A DNA stretch of 60,000 nucleotides, from the NCBI GenBank assembly GCA_009746045.1, contig RPFO01000106.1, positions 1,363,211-1,423,210 on the forward strand, read 5' to 3'. Below the pieces are notes generated by a model, which searched no databases, had not been told where the DNA came from, and was given only the letters and a program-made list of their open reading frames with translations. Origin of the DNA: Mesostigma viride (Eukaryota > Streptophyta > Mesostigmatophyceae > Mesostigmatales > Mesostigmataceae). The position numbers were made by a program, and so were the translations under genes. Below are positions 34,435-43,824 of this stretch, in pieces; within the stretch, counting starts at the first letter, position 1, and the number at the start of each line of letters is the position of its first letter.

Positions 34435-36423
34435 CTACGTATTGGCTCCCCACTTCAAGTTTCTCAGTTCGCGCGACATAGTGGTACCTTCCCCCGGTCT
34501 CAACGAGTACGCGTTAGCCCAATTCGTTAGCCTGTTTGATAACGATTGCCAAACGGGGACAGCTAGAGTGGTGGCAACACCTATAGGGCCAGTCGCCATA
34601 ACCGCATTTCCGGGTGTAAATACTGGTTCGTTGTTGTCATGTCCAGAGGAGAACATGGATTGCCATAAAGTCGGTTTTGGTGTGACATCATCGGCAGCCA
34701 CTGGCAGAGACATAAAAGCGTTTGTGTCGTATACCCACGCGGGGTCGACGCTCTTTATGGGCGTGTCGACTTTCATCAGCGTATACAACGTCATTGCCAG
34801 GATCAACGCCTTTAAGGCTCCCTGGTTCGTCAACCCGAGTCTCGCGAACTGCGATCCACCTTGACGACGAGTGCGTCGTGGATCCGAAAGCCACGAGGCT
34901 AGACTATCAGGCTCCAAATCCTCATCCTCAATCAAACCGTGGTGTGGCTCGTCTGGTCCTACAAACACGTAGCGAGGCGGGACTCTGGGAAGATCGCTAT
35001 TATCCAGATTGTCAGGGTCGTGCGGCTGGTCCTGTCCTACAAACCGGAACGGAGGACGCGGGACGGACGACGATGGCACGGCGAAAGTGTCGTACATTCC
35101 TCTCAATATTCGTTCGATAATGCTGTGATTCGGTATCTGGCGGAATTGAGAGGGTTCTACATCGCTCCTTCCGTACGGGACAGCCGGAACGTACGCGTGA
35201 GGCTGAACGGAACCGGGTGCGGCACCTAATCTCTCCTGGACACTTGGCCAAGCGGGGTTTACTCGTTCACGATCGGGCGGGACGACGGCCCCCGGCTCGT
35301 TGGGACGAATGACACGCGGAATGAGAGCCTCTCCGTTATTCATGACCCAACGCAACGTTCTCAGTGCCAGGCTCTCAGCAAGAGGTGCATTATTCGGTAC
35401 GTTAGACGCTTCCGGCGTCGCTGAAACAGATGGGGGGGGCGAAGGCTGGTCCTGTCCTACCAACCGGAACGGAGGACGCGGGACTCTGGGAAGATCGCTA
35501 TTATCCAGGTTGTCAGGGTCGTGCGGCTGGTCCTGTCCTACAAACCGGAACGGAGGACGCGGGACTCTGGGAAGATCGCTATTATCCAGGTTGTCAGGGT
35601 CGTGCGGCTGGTCCTGTCCTACAAACCGGAACGGAGGACGCGGGACTCTGGGAAGATCGCTATTATCCAGGTTGTCAGGGTCGTGCGGCTGGTCCTGTCC
35701 TACAAACCGGAACGGAGGACGCGGGACTCTGGGAAGATCGCTATTATCCAGGTTGTCAGGGTCGTGCGGCTGGTCCTGTCCTACAAACCGTGGGGGTGCG
35801 GACTCGAGACCATGCGAGAGTTGAGTAAGTTTTCGCAATAGAGCTTCCATAAAACTCTCTTGCGTCAGGGACGGGCCTGCCGATTGCATTTCCGCGTGCG
35901 GCTGATTATCCGTGGAAAGTCCAGCACCGTCCAACGGGTCGGGTTGGGGTGCGGTCTCGATACCATGCGTCCGAGGTGGAAGGGACGGGCCTGCAGGTAC
36001 CTGTGGCGTTTCTACGCGCGACCGACTATCGGCCGTCAAAAAATCGTCTGAATTAGCATACGAGTGGGTCCCGGAATAACGGTCCGGAGTTTCCAGGTGT
36101 GCAGGAGACGTGGACGGATTTTCTGGCAAGGGGTCTGCGCGCCTGAATTGATCGATAAACCGCCTCAAGATGTTAGGATTAGCCGCCGGCGGTCCGACTC
36201 CCACGTCCGCGGATGTCTGCGTGGTCATGTCCGCAGTCCACGATTTCACGGGGGGGTCGGGAGGCCTCCAGGACCCGGGGTCCGGTAGATAGGGGCTACC
36301 GTAAAACGGGGGGGGGAAAGTGTTCCCCAATCCGCTCATGTTCGCGAACGGCCTGGGTTGCGCCATCCCCGTTATATTCCTCAACGATCCTTCCCTGCTA
36401 TCGAAGCCGACGTACTTATCCAT
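34435..36423 (-). CDS. Proline-rich repeat protein with C-terminal membrane segment
   Basis: The protein has 662 residues. The N-terminal 200 are Pro/Gly/Ser rich. Four complete copies plus a fifth, truncated copy of a 27-residue unit (R-F-V-G-Q-D-Q-P-H-D-P-D-N-L-D) lie at about residues 211-330, and an isolated copy lies near 457-490. A hydrophobic helix (ALKALILAMTLYTLMKV) lies near 560. The end of the protein carries W-Q-S-L-S-N-R-L-T-N-W-A. It is divergent from the capsid gene across 60 nt, so co-expression as a late virion protein is likely. No family is recognised. Confidence 0.6.
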   Translation of the reverse strand: MDKYVGFDSREGSLRNITGMAQPRPFANMSGLGNTFPPPFYGSPYLPDPGSWRPPDPPVKSWTADMTTQTSADVGVGPPAANPNILRRFIDQFRRADPLPENPSTSPAHLETPDRYSGTHSYANSDDFLTADSRSRVETPQVPAGPSLPPRTHGIETAPQPDPLDGAGLSTDNQPHAEMQSAGPSLTQESFMEALLRKLTQLSHGLESAPPRFVGQDQPHDPDNLDNSDLPRVPRPPFRFVGQDQPHDPDNLDNSDLPRVPRPPFRFVGQDQPHDPDNLDNSDLPRVPRPPFRFVGQDQPHDPDNLDNSDLPRVPRPPFRLVGQDQPSPPPSVSATPEASNVPNNAPLAESLALRTLRWVMNNGEALIPRVIRPNEPGAVVPPDRERVNPAWPSVQERLGAAPGSVQPHAYVPAVPYGRSDVEPSQFRQIPNHSIIERILRGMYDTFAVPSSSVPRPPFRFVGQDQPHDPDNLDNSDLPRVPPRYVFVGPDEPHHGLIEDEDLEPDSLASWLSDPRRTRRQGGSQFARLGLTNQGALKALILAMTLYTLMKVDTPIKSVDPAWVYDTNAFMSLPVAADDVTPKPTLWQSMFSSGHDNNEPVFTPGNAVMATGPIGVATTLAVPVWQSLSNRLTNWANAYSLRPGEGTTMSRELRNLKWGANT
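35443..35790. repeat. 81-bp tandem repeat array in coding sequence
   Basis: Four nearly identical full units of 81 bp plus a partial unit, each containing GGTCCTGTCCTAC and TCGCTATTATCCAG. An additional diverged unit lies near 34955-35050. The unit length is a multiple of three, so copy changes keep the frame. The near identity of copies points to recent amplification. Confidence 0.85.
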
Positions 36424-36483
36424 GGACGATCCATATGATTCACGGACGAAAAAATAAATCTCGGGTGCATCCTATAGACACGC

Positions 36484-39400
36484 ATGTCTTCGTCTTCGCT
36501 TTCCGCCGTCATGGCCCTCCGTAGCAAGGGGGCCGAGGACATCCCTCTCATCGGTCCCTCCTCGGATATCACGTTCTGGAAGGCCGTTTGGAACCGTCAC
36601 ACGAACTACGCGATCGAGGATTCGGAGATTTCCTCGTCAGGAGGCGTGGTGGACTACGGCGAGAGCGTCGAGTTCAAGATCCCCAGGTCGGGCGATCTGC
36701 TAAACAAAATTATGGTATACATCGAATTCCCCGCGTTCCCGAACCTGAACTTCTCCCCTTTCGCCAAGGACTTCGGCCGCATCCTGATCGATTACGTCGA
36801 GTACAGCATCGGGGGCTTCATCGTCGAGCGCTTGACGGGCGATTTCCTGCACGTGAACGACAAACTGTCCAAGAAGGGATTCGAGAGCCACGTGGACAAC
36901 ATGCCCGTGAATCACGGCGGCAGCGTGACGATCGATACCAAGGGGCGGATCACCGAGTACTGCAACGGGTCCAAGCCCCAGCACATGTACATCCCCGTCG
37001 AGTTCACCTTCACCCAAGAGCCCGGACTGTCTCTCCCCATGATCGCCATTCAGCACCACGACGTCACCGTGAAGGTGCAGTTCGCGACGGCTGAAAACCT
37101 CTGGACGTATTACACCAACGAGTTCCCCGTGAACACCAGTTCCGCCACTCCCATCAATTACTCCATCGCCCCGTACCTCGCCACCGTCGCCGACAACAGC
37201 GCCGCCGGGGAGTGGAGCTACGACTCCGATCTCACCAACGTCGGGTCCGTCCACCCCTCCGCCGGCGCCCCTCTCACTAACCTGTACAACTACGACCAGA
37301 TCGGCGGCAGCGTGAAGTCCGGGTCGGCGCAGACCGATAATTATGGAGCCAGCGCTCACCACGCGTCCATCGATTTGAGCAACGCCGGATTCCACGGCGG
37401 GCTGACCACCTTCTCCATGGTGACGGACGTGACGGCGCAGAACCCCACGGCCACCGCGACCTCCGCCGTAGCGTACTGGGGTTTCAACGGGGACAGCAGG
37501 GATTACGGCGTCAACGGATGGAACGGGGCCATCAAGGGGAGCAGCCAGTACTCGTCGTCCATCAAGTACAGCGGGACGCACAGTCTCACCGTGACAGACA
37601 CGAGCGGCGGACTCGACGTCGCGAGCACGGCGCTCCAGACCATGCTCGCCAGCGATTTCAGTCTGTCCGTCTTCGTGTACTTCACAAACAACACGCAGCA
37701 ATGGCAGTCCATCTTCACCGGCAACGCCGGGGTCCAATGGGGTCTCGTGTACAACCCCAGCTGGCACACGACCCCCGGATTCGCCTTCTTCGACCGGGGC
37801 AGCAACGTGACCGCCGCCGACAAGCACACGTGGTTCGCGACGACTCCCACATTGAACGCGTGGCACCACATCGTCGTCACCCGGTCCGGAAGCCAGGTGA
37901 GCATGTACTATGACAACGCGCTGAAGATCCAGTTCACCCCCACTGCGACCAAACTCGGCCCGGGGACGAGCACCCTGTGTTTCGGCAACCAGGCGGGGTC
38001 GCTCCCGTACGCCAACTTCATGGGCCACATCGACCAGGGCGCGATCTACTCCTCCGCCATCAACGCGGCGACCGTGAACAGCATCTATACCACCAACGCG
38101 GAGATCATCGCCCCCGGCGCCCTCGGCACCGTCCTGCAGCAGTACGGCTCGGGGACGGACTTCGTCCGTCTGCAGCTCGCCAACTCCGGCGCGTTGGAAC
38201 TGGAGACGCGAGTGGGCGGAGTCAGCCGCGTGATGGACAAGTTCCCGTCCGGCAACGTGTTCGTGGGCGACGCCGCGAAACACAACATGGTTTTGACGCG
38301 CCTCGGATCCGTCAGCCCGATTCCCGCGTCCATCCCGTGCGAGTGGCTCTTCGCGGCCGGCGACCTTAACAACACCGGCACCGGCAGCAACCTCGCCGTG
38401 GTGTCCGGGACGAACGTGGACGTCAGCACCGGCGAGATCCGCTGGTCCGCGTCGGCTACAGGGTTCAGTTCCGGGACGGACCACGTGACCATGAGTCTGT
38501 CAGAGGGGACCGTCGGTCTCACGACCTTCTCCCTGGTCTTCGACTATTACGTGGACAGCACCAAGCTGGACGGAAGCGACATCGGACTGTTCCAGTTAGG
38601 CCCGAACACCACCAACCGCATCATCGGGACCGTCGGATCCAACGGAACGTCGCTATTGCTGAACACCGTTTCTACCGTTTCTAACGGTGATCTGAACATC
38701 GCGGTGGCGGACGTAAACGGAGTGACTGCCGTGTTTTCGATGGACACGTGGCACACCGTGTCCATCACGCGACTGAGTGTTGCCAGCGAGTCTTCCTCGG
38801 CCATCGACAACAGCAAGTTGATCATCTCCGTGGACGGCGTTTCGTACGGTTTCTGGGGCCAAGGTTTCCGCTCCGGTGCTGATTACGGAAACAACCTGTT
38901 GTTCGGACCGAACCCGAGGTGCGCGGCCGCGATCAAGCAGAAGCTCAAGATCCGGAGCGTCCGGTTCTTCAACGGCATTTATAACGACAACAACAACAGG
39001 TACAAGCTGTATGTCGACGGAGTTCCCAAGACGCTGGCCTACACGCCGTTTTTGGGAGACCCCAACATCGCCACAAAGACCATGTACCTCGGGACGAGTC
39101 CGGACGTGCCCGCCTCGTGGTACGCCAAGAACGCGGCGTGGGACCACGTGTGGTTCTTCAACGTCGCCGTCACTCCCAACGATATCGGAGCGACCGCCGG
39201 AGTCGACGGCTCGATCTCGCAGATGCCCGTGGTTCGACAGATATGGGCGGCGCAGATGGACTCCAAGTTCCCCATCACGCGAGGAGCGGAGACCAACGGG
39301 ACCTACAACGGCGCCTTCTGGGCTAATCTCTGGGACACGGAGGGTCTGGCGCGCTTTGCTGTGGAGACTTGGACGACCGGAGCCGGAGGAATCCTGACCT

Positions 39401-40206
39401 ACGTCAAGGTGCTCGTGCGGTCCCTGGGCGGGTTCCTGGGAGCTCTGGGCCAGGACTGGCACATGGAGCTGACTTTCCCCGGCAACATCCCCACCACGAC
39501 CAATTACCTGCCCGGTGTCGCCAACTCCGTCGCGTACGCGCATCCTCGGGCCGCCTGGATCGCCAAGCCGCCGGTGTTCAATTGCAAGCTGCTGGCCCGC
39601 ATGTTCTATCTGGACGACACGGAGCGCAAGGAGTTCGCGCTCCGGACGCACGAGTACCTGATCACGGAGACGCAGCTGATGAAGACGCACGTCGGAGGAC
39701 AGGAGGACATCGACATCGAGCTGCAGTTCAACCACCCGATCAAGGAGCTCATCTTCTTCTACAAGCCGACGGAGCTGGGATTCATCGAGACCAAGTTCCG
39801 TTCGGACGCGGAGTTCTCGTACAACGGATACTGGAACTTCTACAACGACCGCAGCGAGTTCGGGGACGGCCACCTGTTCACCAGATGCAACATGACTCTG
39901 AACGGGCAGTTCATGTTCGAGGAGGGCCGCGACCCGATCTTCTTCTCGTACCAGCTGCCCGCCGACTACCACACCCGCGTGGAGAAGAACTCGCGCGTGT
40001 ACGTGATCCCGTTCAGTCTGCGGCCGGAGTCGTGGAAGCCGACGGGCGAGGTCAACATGAGCCGACTGGACAGCGTGAAGATCCTGCTCAAGGGGCTGGG
40101 GCCGTACCCTCACGGCATCCCTCAGGGCACGATCGACATCTACGCCCGCAACTTCAACCTCCTGCGCATCCAGTCCGGCATCGCCGGCAAGCGGTTCGCC
40201 TCGTAA
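36484..40206 (+). CDS. MCP: Major capsid protein with large LamG-like insertion
   Basis: The protein has 1240 residues against the usual 430-520. Residues 1-210 match the N-terminal part of nucleocytovirus capsid proteins (D-I-T-F-W-K, Y-V-E-Y-S-I-G-G, Y-I-P-V-E-F, H-H-D-V-T-V-K-V-Q-F). Residues from about 1030 to the end match the rest (L-L-A-R-M-F-Y-L-D-D-T-E-R-K-E-F-A, E-Y-L-I, F-N-H-P-I-K-E-L-I-F, M-S-R-L-D, G-T-I-D-I-Y-A-R-N-F-N-L-L-R-I, S-G-I-A-G). Between them are about 800 residues with at least two LamG/concanavalin-like modules (A-W-H-H-I-V-V-T-R near residue 460; T-W-H-T-V-S-I-T-R-L near 760). The insert sits in a loop of the first jelly roll, probably displayed on the capsid surface. 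Confidence 0.9.
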   Translation: MSSSSLSAVMALRSKGAEDIPLIGPSSDITFWKAVWNRHTNYAIEDSEISSSGGVVDYGESVEFKIPRSGDLLNKIMVYIEFPAFPNLNFSPFAKDFGRILIDYVEYSIGGFIVERLTGDFLHVNDKLSKKGFESHVDNMPVNHGGSVTIDTKGRITEYCNGSKPQHMYIPVEFTFTQEPGLSLPMIAIQHHDVTVKVQFATAENLWTYYTNEFPVNTSSATPINYSIAPYLATVADNSAAGEWSYDSDLTNVGSVHPSAGAPLTNLYNYDQIGGSVKSGSAQTDNYGASAHHASIDLSNAGFHGGLTTFSMVTDVTAQNPTATATSAVAYWGFNGDSRDYGVNGWNGAIKGSSQYSSSIKYSGTHSLTVTDTSGGLDVASTALQTMLASDFSLSVFVYFTNNTQQWQSIFTGNAGVQWGLVYNPSWHTTPGFAFFDRGSNVTAADKHTWFATTPTLNAWHHIVVTRSGSQVSMYYDNALKIQFTPTATKLGPGTSTLCFGNQAGSLPYANFMGHIDQGAIYSSAINAATVNSIYTTNAEIIAPGALGTVLQQYGSGTDFVRLQLANSGALELETRVGGVSRVMDKFPSGNVFVGDAAKHNMVLTRLGSVSPIPASIPCEWLFAAGDLNNTGTGSNLAVVSGTNVDVSTGEIRWSASATGFSSGTDHVTMSLSEGTVGLTTFSLVFDYYVDSTKLDGSDIGLFQLGPNTTNRIIGTVGSNGTSLLLNTVSTVSNGDLNIAVADVNGVTAVFSMDTWHTVSITRLSVASESSSAIDNSKLIISVDGVSYGFWGQGFRSGADYGNNLLFGPNPRCAAAIKQKLKIRSVRFFNGIYNDNNNRYKLYVDGVPKTLAYTPFLGDPNIATKTMYLGTSPDVPASWYAKNAAWDHVWFFNVAVTPNDIGATAGVDGSISQMPVVRQIWAAQMDSKFPITRGAETNGTYNGAFWANLWDTEGLARFAVETWTTGAGGILTYVKVLVRSLGGFLGALGQDWHMELTFPGNIPTTTNYLPGVANSVAYAHPRAAWIAKPPVFNCKLLARMFYLDDTERKEFALRTHEYLITETQLMKTHVGGQEDIDIELQFNHPIKELIFFYKPTELGFIETKFRSDAEFSYNGYWNFYNDRSEFGDGHLFTRCNMTLNGQFMFEEGRDPIFFSYQLPADYHTRVEKNSRVYVIPFSLRPESWKPTGEVNMSRLDSVKILLKGLGPYPHGIPQGTIDIYARNFNLLRIQSGIAGKRFAS

Positions 40207-40214
40207 GGACCTCT

Positions 40215-40911
40215 TCATGGCCCCTTGGGTCCAGGGAGTCGGAACACGAACGGCGTGATGGGAGACCCCTTGGACGTTTGCATGAAAAGGAGCCGGACGG
40301 ACATCCCACCGAGGTTTGTTTCCGGGCCTACCTTGTACGAAACAGGGCCATACCCACCCATGATCCATTTAAACCATCCCTCAAAATCCGAACCTCCGCA
40401 TTTGATGGCGCTTTTCAGAATTCGTTGATGAAGATACGATTCATTTGGAATATTCTCGAACATCACGTTTAAAATGTACGTACCCGCGTCGTACCAATAG
40501 AAGGAATCGTGTTGAGACGTATCAGCGGCCTTTATCGTCCCTTTGATCGTCGCGGCGTCATACGCATTCTGAATCGCATTCTTTGCGGTTTCGTAATCAT
40601 GGACGTTTTTTTGTCCGTCCACTAACTCCACTCCTTCGGTGATCCTCCACGGGAACGGCAAGGTGTCACCGTTCCTAGGAAGCGGCGTTCCCACGCATTC
40701 CTCCCACGACTCGGCCGGCTTCGTCTCCGACTGGGCGGGGGAGTCCCAGCGGGGGGCGGTAGGGGTGTCACCGTGGGCAGGGGGGGGGACTACCATCATT
40801 TTTTTTTCTATTTTTCACAGCTTTTACGATCGCCCAGACGACCGTCGCGGCTCCACCAAAGCCAAAAATGACAACAAAAATCATGATTATTTTTATCGTT
40901 ATCGGTTTCAT
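40215..40911 (-). CDS. Membrane-anchored virion protein split by a frameshift at homopolymers
   Basis: Two frames make one plausible protein. The first, from ATG 40911, codes for MKPITIKIIMIFVVIFGFGG, a membrane helix and a basic R-K-K-N stretch, then stops after a run of nine C. The second frame (ATG 40799) continues P-P-P-A-H-G-D-T and holds a soluble domain of about 185 residues (S-W-E-E-C-V-G-T-P ... S-F-Y-W-Y-D-A-G-T-Y). The runs of nine A and nine C (minus strand) lie exactly at the junction; losing one C would join them. This may be a sequencing error, a mutation or a real phase-variable switch. The soluble part resembles the C-terminal domain of the next gene (W-K-E-C-D-G-T-P). Confidence 0.55.
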
Positions 40912-40948
40912 TGACAGTATATTATTTTAAAACATAATTTTCACGATT

Positions 40949-42109
40949 TCATTTGCCCGCGTCGGTCTTGAAACAGTAGCACGCGAGAGGGAGGTCCTTG
41001 GGGCTCACCCCCTTCTTCGCCGAAGCCGCGAACGCGTACCGGAACTTGGTTGTGATGGAGCCAGTCGTAACGGTCATCTCAGGGGACAACTCGTAGCTCG
41101 CGAGAACCCCCTCCTTCTTCAACTCGCCCAAGTACTTATCCACGTTTTTTATGCATTTCAACGTCGCGAAGTCGACGTACGACCTCTTCCATTTCGAGAC
41201 GGGCTCCCTGAGCGTCTGGGGAGCCACGACCTGGATCTTCCCGTCTTTCGCAAGCCACACGAGCGCCTTCCCGTCGTAATGCACGGCGCCCACCTTCATC
41301 CCCTCCGCCTCTCCCTTGGCTCCCTTGCACTTCCCCGCGTCGATCGCGCACTTCAGCTGCTCCCGCATCTTCTTGAACTCCTCCGGCGAGAGGTCCCCCG
41401 CGGCAGTCATCCCGAACTGGGAGGGGAGGGGACGAGCCTTGTAAGGCGTCCCGTCGCACTCCTTCCACACGGTAGCCGGCGTCACGGGTTTGACAGGGGC
41501 AGCGACCGTCACCGGGACCGCGGCCGGCGCAGTCGCCGGCGCGGGCTCCTTCCCCGCCGCCACCACGGCCGCCTGCGTCCCCGCCGGGACAACCGGGGCT
41601 TTCACCGGATTAAGAGACGCGGTGGGACCCGCCGCCGGTCCGTTCGGGCCGCCTAGCGAATCGGGCAACGGGGGCGGGATCCCGGGCGCGACGATAGGGC
41701 TCGCGGACGAGCCCGCGGTCGAAGAGCCGGTGGGATTACCGCCAGCATTACCAGAGGGGTGCTCCCACACGTAATCCGAGTAGGCTTTCAAACACTCCAC
41801 ATAATTGCTAGCATTGGGATCGCAGCCCGAGTCCGGGTTCGGGTAGACGTCGGTACTGACCTCGGTGCTCGTTACGACCATGTTTACGGTTTCCACTGAA
41901 TCCGCGTGGGGTCCGAAACTGGACGGATGCCCGAAGAAGTTTTCGTACGCGCAACCCCAAAAGTCCTTCACGGGATCACACTTTTCACCGCGCTCTCGCT
42001 TCTTTTTCATCATCACCACGGGGACGACGATAACGACCACGATAATGCTGATCACCACGAAAGCTATGCCCCCGTACTTCCCGTACTTCTTCATTTTATC
42101 CGCGTCCAT
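40949..42109 (-). CDS. Signal-anchored virion protein with proline/alanine linker
   Basis: The protein has 386 residues. A membrane helix lies at residues 13-33 (IAFVVISIIVVVIVVPVVMM), followed by K-K-K-R-E-R, a Cys-containing region and a long Pro/Ala/Val linker (residues 120-220). A soluble domain starting W-K-E-C-D-G-T-P follows, ending with C-Y-C-F-K-T. The ATG just before the helix is used. The domain start and layout are shared with the split gene at 40215, so the two are probable paralogues exposed on the virion membrane. Confidence 0.6.
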   Translation of the reverse strand: MDADKMKKYGKYGGIAFVVISIIVVVIVVPVVMMKKKRERGEKCDPVKDFWGCAYENFFGHPSSFGPHADSVETVNMVVTSTEVSTDVYPNPDSGCDPNASNYVECLKAYSDYVWEHPSGNAGGNPTGSSTAGSSASPIVAPGIPPPLPDSLGGPNGPAAGPTASLNPVKAPVVPAGTQAAVVAAGKEPAPATAPAAVPVTVAAPVKPVTPATVWKECDGTPYKARPLPSQFGMTAAGDLSPEEFKKMREQLKCAIDAGKCKGAKGEAEGMKVGAVHYDGKALVWLAKDGKIQVVAPQTLREPVSKWKRSYVDFATLKCIKNVDKYLGELKKEGVLASYELSPEMTVTTGSITTKFRYAFAASAKKGVSPKDLPLACYCFKTDAGK

Positions 42110-42335
42110 CGGCATCGCGAACGGATGTATCTGTACTACCACCGCACATATTTTGAGCGCGGCCACCCCCGGCGCGATTGGGAGGCACGCCGCCTTCCAT
42201 GTATATCAAAATGGGCTGGGCGCCTCGCACGTCATTCCACGGGAACACGAAGCAGAAACGGAAGTACAGCAGGACGATCGCGGCCAGGACCCCGAACGCC
42301 CCGAACGGGATCACGGCGAGGTACGCCAACTCCAT
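42096..42335 (-). CDS. Small membrane protein
   Basis: The product has 79 residues. An N-terminal membrane helix (LAVIPFGAFGVLAAIVLLYF) is followed by a Gly/Arg-rich tail. The 3' end overlaps the start of the next gene by 14 nt, indicating linked expression. No family is recognised. Confidence 0.5.
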   Translation of the reverse strand: MELAYLAVIPFGAFGVLAAIVLLYFRFCFVFPWNDVRGAQPILIYMEGGVPPNRAGGGRAQNMCGGSTDTSVRDADGRG

Positions 42336-42354
42336 CGCCCTCGTAGCTACCTCC

Positions 42355-42831
42355 TCATATTGTTGCGGCGTTTGCAGCCGTGCGCGCCTCGAGCGCGTCC
42401 ATGCGTTCGGTCAGCGCGCCGATCTGCTCCCTCAACGCCGCCACCGTCTCACGCAGCTCGCGGGACACGGACTTGAGCGTCATGGCGCTCACGAACAAGG
42501 ACTCGACGCGTCCGAGTCTCTTTCGATCCTGGGACAGAGAGCACTCCCCTTCGTCGTGCGACCGCGAGTCCGGCGTCTGCACGAGAAAGTCGAACAGACA
42601 CTGCGGCGTGAGGAGGACGTTGCGGCGCTCGATGTCGGCCACGCGGAACGAGGGCGAGTTCGGATCCGAAACGAAGTCCCACACGGACTTCGGGGCGTCC
42701 GCGTGGCGGTAATCGATCCCCTCCGCGCAGGAGTTGTACAGGAACCGCCACATGGCTCCTCCCTCGGCCGCCTGGCAGGTGGATTCCCATTGCGCCAGGT
42801 TCATCCCCTTGTCGAACGCGTTCTCCTCCAT
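42355..42831 (-). CDS. Hypothetical protein with C-terminal coiled coil
   Basis: The product has 158 residues. The first 100 (W-R-F-L-Y-N-S-C-A-E-G; F-D-F-L-V-Q-T) appear globular. The last 45 (L-R-E-T-V-A-A-L-R-E-Q-I-G-A-L-T-E-R-M) form a clear heptad coiled coil, so it probably oligomerises. It lies within the structural block and is a likely virion component; no family is recognised. Confidence 0.55.
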   Translation of the reverse strand: MEENAFDKGMNLAQWESTCQAAEGGAMWRFLYNSCAEGIDYRHADAPKSVWDFVSDPNSPSFRVADIERRNVLLTPQCLFDFLVQTPDSRSHDEGECSLSQDRKRLGRVESLFVSAMTLKSVSRELRETVAALREQIGALTERMDALEARTAANAATI

Positions 42832-42894
42832 CGCGTCGATCGCTTGCCGTCACATAACTCTCATAAAAATGAACGGAAACGGGACGAAAGGTCC

Positions 42895-43779
42895 TTACAC
42901 GCACTTCCCGTGTCTGGCGCACTTGCGGCTCCTCCCCGTCAACGGATTGGTGCACCACCTGCGTCTCCTAGCGTTCCAGACGCTGCAGTGCCGGCGGTGG
43001 ACGCAGTGCTGGTTGGCGCACCCGTGCCCGGTGCAGGCCCTCATGATCTTGTCCGGGGTGGACTTCATCGCGACACTGGTCCCGTCCGTGTCGTCCTCCA
43101 CCTCCATACCCAACTTCTTGTAGTAGTTCACGAGTTTCGTGTTTTTTTGGATCGCGGCACCCCTCAGCCAGGCCAAGGAATCCGGGTCCTTATCAGGGTA
43201 TCTCTCCAGTTCTGCTTGCAATCGGCGCGACGAGTCGGGGTGCCTGTCGATTAGCGTCCAGAGAGCATCGTTGGTGGTGTCTTCGGGGTCTGGCGGCACG
43301 TATTCCGCATCTCTCCCCCCCGTGCCCGCGACCGCGGTCAGCGACACCCTCCCGTGGACGGGGTCGTCCATATACCTCTTGTTCGCGTCGATGCCTCTCC
43401 AAAAGATTTCCTTTCCCAGGCCGCTCATCGCGTTCTTCTCTCCCTCGCTCGCGTGATCAGACCTCCAGTTGTCCTTGGAAGTGTTCACTTTAAACAGGGC
43501 GTAATAGAGCCCGTCGTTTTCATTACGAATCGCCAAGGATCCCAGATCGCTCGTGTAATCCTGGAGATCCGTGAGCGGATAGTTATCCGGGAATCGAACC
43601 ACGACGTCTCTGACCGGTGCCGCGCTGAATCGCGGTTCGTATGTAAAATCCAGCGGGTAATTGCGTCCGTCGAGCACCACCGACCGTCCGGTGCTGTGGG
43701 TTTCGTATCCGTCGTCGGTCCTCCCCCGCTTGGAAGAACCGGCCCTCGTATTGTGTCGCGGTTTCCTCGCGCGCCCCAT
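42895..43779 (-). CDS. Hypothetical protein with basic start and Cys/His-rich end
   Basis: The protein has 294 residues. The N-terminus (R-K-P-R-H-N-T-R-A-G) is a diverged form of the H-R-V-R-A-G tag of the following gene block. The middle is acidic and soluble. The end has C-T-G-H-G-C-A-N-Q-H-C-V-H-R-R-H-C and a W-C-T-N-P-L-T-G-R-S-R-K-C-A-R-H-G motif of the same C-x(n)-C-x-x-H type found at the N-termini of 44652, 56440 and 57064. It is probably a nucleic-acid-binding core protein (inference). Confidence 0.55.
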   Translation of the reverse strand: MGRARKPRHNTRAGSSKRGRTDDGYETHSTGRSVVLDGRNYPLDFTYEPRFSAAPVRDVVVRFPDNYPLTDLQDYTSDLGSLAIRNENDGLYYALFKVNTSKDNWRSDHASEGEKNAMSGLGKEIFWRGIDANKRYMDDPVHGRVSLTAVAGTGGRDAEYVPPDPEDTTNDALWTLIDRHPDSSRRLQAELERYPDKDPDSLAWLRGAAIQKNTKLVNYYKKLGMEVEDDTDGTSVAMKSTPDKIMRACTGHGCANQHCVHRRHCSVWNARRRRWCTNPLTGRSRKCARHGKCV

Positions 43780-43824
43780 CGATCCTCCTTAGACAACAAC
43801 GTTTTTTTGCCGGACACTATGTAT

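Noticed and set aside
36484-40206. The LamG-like part of the capsid gene as an intron or a separate inserted gene.
   Set aside because: The frame stays open for 1240 codons without stops, the composition is that of a secreted beta protein, and no splice-like borders are evident at the edges. It is treated as coding, pending transcript data.
36700-40368. Long minus-strand frames of 594 and 571 codons.
   Set aside because: They lie opposite the capsid gene, which matches a known family at both ends. The high GC of this gene leaves the opposite strand open by chance.
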